The notes beneath the pieces were generated by a model. That model was not told the origin of the DNA. It ran no database searches and was given only the letters and a program-made list of their open reading frames with translations. The position numbers and the translations under genes were made by a program. Of a stretch of DNA of 13,634 bases, positions 12,433 to 13,634 are shown piece by piece. This stretch comes from Actinomycetota bacterium (GTDB taxonomy: Bacteria > Actinomycetota > Acidimicrobiia > Acidimicrobiales > Ilumatobacteraceae): positions 1 through 13,634 of the forward strand of contig WLSJ01000037.1 in the NCBI GenBank assembly GCA_009705865.1, written 5' to 3'. The number at the start of each line of letters is the position of its first letter. The first letter of the stretch is position 1.

Positions 12433-12588
12433 ATGTTCGCAGCGAATGTATGGCATTGGTGGATCGGTGTAATCCTTCTTATCTCAAGTATCGGGGCAGT
12501 GGCCTCGGTGTTTGTTGGCTACGTCGGCAAGGTCAGCGCAACCCGCTACCCCAATCGCCGTCAACGCCAAGCCCTCAAGCAGAAGTAA
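12433..12588 (+). CDS. Small membrane protein, 51 residues
   Basis: This short gene runs from ATG 12433 to TAA 12586-12588. Residues 9-31 form a hydrophobic helix (WWIGVILLISSIGAVASVF and onward) flanked by a short N-terminal arm and a basic C-terminal tail with RRQRQALKQK. A single-pass protein with the tail in the cytoplasm is predicted. I recognise no family. It fills the gap between the anti-sigma gene and tilS. The -10 hexamer at the leaderless position supports it as real. The next frame downstream (tilS) is in phase with it. Confidence 0.65.
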   Translation: MFAANVWHWWIGVILLISSIGAVASVFVGYVGKVSATRYPNRRQRQALKQK

Positions 12589-12597
12589 ACAACCTTC

Positions 12598-13455
12598 TTG
12601 ATCGACGAACTACTTCGTCGCTGCACTTTTCCTCCTGCTGGTACTGCTGTCTCATGCGCAGTCTCGGGCGGACCCGATTCCATGGCGCTGATGTTGTTGG
12701 CTCATGCGCATGGTCTCAATGTCACAGCTATTCATGTTGACCATGCATTACGGACCGATTCAGCAAGTGATATCGACGTTATTGACCCCGTTGCAGAATC
12801 ATTAGGAATCACAGTCATTGTGCACACAGTGCAAGTAGAACACGGGCCGAACTTGGAAGCTCGCGCCCGCACTGCCCGTTACGGCGTTTTACCAAACGAT
12901 GTCATGACTGGTCACACCGCAGATGACCAAGCAGAAACAGTGCTCATTAACTTGTTGCGTGGCGCCGGTGCACAAGGTCTCGGCGCTATGCGCCCGGGTA
13001 TTTCGCGCCCACTTCTCGCCTTGCGTCGCAGCGACACACATGCGGTGTGCCAAGCCGCTGGAATTGCCACCGTGACTGACTCCACTAATACGGATCCAAA
13101 ATTTCAGCGCAATCGTGTTCGTCATGAACTTCTGCCATTGATGACAGACATCTCATTGCGTGACCCAGTGCCACTTCTTGTTCGTAGTGCCGATGTCTTG
13201 CGCGATGACAATGACTTACTGGAAGAATTGTCCCTAAATATTGACCCCACCGATGCTGTGGCGTTGGCTGCTGCTCCTGCCCCACTTGCTCGTCGGGCTC
13301 TTCGTCGCTGGCTCTCAGATCCGTACCCCCCAGACCTTGCCACCCTCGAACGGATCATGACCGTTGCCCGCGGTGAGGCATTGGCCTGCGATATCGGAGA
13401 AAATCGTGAAATTCGTCGCAGTAAACAGAGGCTCATACTGCACTTGCTGGGGTAA
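12598..13455 (+). CDS. tilS: tRNA(Ile)-lysidine synthetase
   Basis: This 285-residue ATP-dependent enzyme attaches lysine to C34 of tRNA-Ile(CAU) so that it reads AUA. The PP-loop SGGPDS is at residues 23-28, HVDHALR at 46-52, GHTADDQAET at 105-114 and the segment from DSTN to NRVRHELLP at 161-180. The long C-terminal domains of E. coli TilS are missing, as in other short actinobacterial forms. The TTG at 12598 is the only plausible start, since the same frame carries the TAA at 12586-12588 and no ATG or GTG precedes the PP-loop. In many Actinobacteria hpt and ftsH follow; here a different gene begins 58 bases on. Confidence 0.92.
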   Translation: MIDELLRRCTFPPAGTAVSCAVSGGPDSMALMLLAHAHGLNVTAIHVDHALRTDSASDIDVIDPVAESLGITVIVHTVQVEHGPNLEARARTARYGVLPNDVMTGHTADDQAETVLINLLRGAGAQGLGAMRPGISRPLLALRRSDTHAVCQAAGIATVTDSTNTDPKFQRNRVRHELLPLMTDISLRDPVPLLVRSADVLRDDNDLLEELSLNIDPTDAVALAAAPAPLARRALRRWLSDPYPPDLATLERIMTVARGEALACDIGENREIRRSKQRLILHLLG

Positions 13456-13464
13456 CTTGATGTG

Positions 13465-13480
13465 CGGCGTTTTTGCGCCG
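13465..13480 (+). terminator. Weak hairpin after tilS
   Basis: CGGCG (13465-13469) and CGCCG (13476-13480) pair around the loop TTTTTG, ten bases past the tilS stop. There is no T-run after the stem, so it is at best a U-less terminator or processing hairpin between tilS and the next gene. Confidence 0.3.
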
Positions 13481-13501
13481 TCAGACCGAGCCAACACTTT
13501 C

Positions 13502-13508
13502 AAGGAGA
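13502..13508 (+). promoter_or_regulatory. Strong Shine-Dalgarno of the last gene
   Basis: AAGGAGA at 13502-13508 places GGAG seven bases before ATG 13514. It is the clearest Shine-Dalgarno in the window, in contrast to the many starts without one, and it fixes the start of the truncated gene. Confidence 0.8.
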
Positions 13509-13513
13509 CCTGA

Positions 13514-13634
13514 ATGCCCCCGAAACTTCGCGGAAAATGGGCCCTTGGAATTACCCCTCGTAATTTCACTTGGGTCATCAAGGATTGCCTTGCCATTTGT
13601 GAGCGACCAGGGGGATACGGCGACAACCATCGCC
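13514..13634 (+). CDS. Unidentified protein, N-terminal fragment (possible phosphatase-like)
   Basis: An open frame runs from ATG 13514 to the end of the window, giving 40 residues beginning MPPKLRGKWALGITPRNF and containing ICERPGGYG. The strong Shine-Dalgarno makes the start firm. The pattern RNFxWVIxxxLAxxERPGG reminds me of actinobacterial proteins annotated as dual-specificity or tyrosine phosphatase-like, but the catalytic loop would lie downstream and cannot be seen. It does not look like Hpt, which commonly follows tilS in Actinobacteria. Confidence 0.6.
   Translation, partial: MPPKLRGKWALGITPRNFTWVIKDCLAICERPGGYGDNHR

Noticed and set aside
1..13634. CRISPR arrays, insertion sequences, phage or toxin-antitoxin genes
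   Set aside because: No spaced direct repeats, transposase motifs or flanking terminal repeats were seen; the region looks like stable chromosome.

Overview
The window looks like a chromosomal segment of a moderate-GC actinobacterium, most likely a member of the Acidimicrobiia (Ilumatobacter/acIV-like freshwater or marine lineages). Four things suggest this: the topA-tmk-holB order known from Actinobacteria, a SigR/RsrA-type sigma/anti-sigma pair, secreted RCC1-like and Thr/Pro/Val-linker proteins, and many apparently leaderless genes. The lineage is inferred from gene content and not tested by phylogeny. I see no mobile element, CRISPR array, phage gene or rRNA.

Layout. Bases 1-2329 (+) hold the end of topA with a Lys/Ala repeat tail, then tmk, holB (clamp-loader delta') and a DoxX-like membrane protein. 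They are tightly packed, with 4-base overlaps at two junctions. A tRNA-Thr(CGT) with its own promoter follows at 2372-2447, then a small membrane protein with nine consecutive prolines (2506-2793). Bases 2823-5059 (-) carry a nitroreductase followed by an acyl-CoA synthetase-like AMP-forming ligase. Bases 5157-8752 (+) carry a large secreted RCC1-like protein, a lipoprotein with a peptidoglycan-binding domain, and a small Cys-rich DUF5522-type protein. Bases 8749-10982 (-) carry an alpha/beta hydrolase and a formylglycine-type sulfatase overlapping by 4 bases. These are transcribed divergently from a MarR-family regulator at 11003. Bases 11003-13455 (+) continue with the SigR-like sigma factor, its zinc anti-sigma factor, a 51-residue membrane protein and tilS (TTG start). 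The window ends inside an unidentified gene with a strong Shine-Dalgarno.

How the parts work together. The first block supplies DNA topology, dTTP synthesis and replication. SigR/RsrA would be a thiol-oxidative stress switch, and TilS completes decoding of AUA codons. The RCC1-like protein and lipoprotein are probably cell-surface factors. The hydrolase/sulfatase pair may process sulfated esters, with the adjacent MarR protein as candidate regulator.

The strongest unexpected signal is regulatory. A TAnnnT hexamer ends exactly six or seven bases before the ATG of six genes on both strands (holB, the polyproline protein, the RCC1-like protein, the lipoprotein, the alpha/beta hydrolase and the 51-residue protein). 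This is the geometry of a -10 box driving leaderless mRNA. At 10988-10994 the -10 boxes of two divergent genes are the same bases read on opposite strands.
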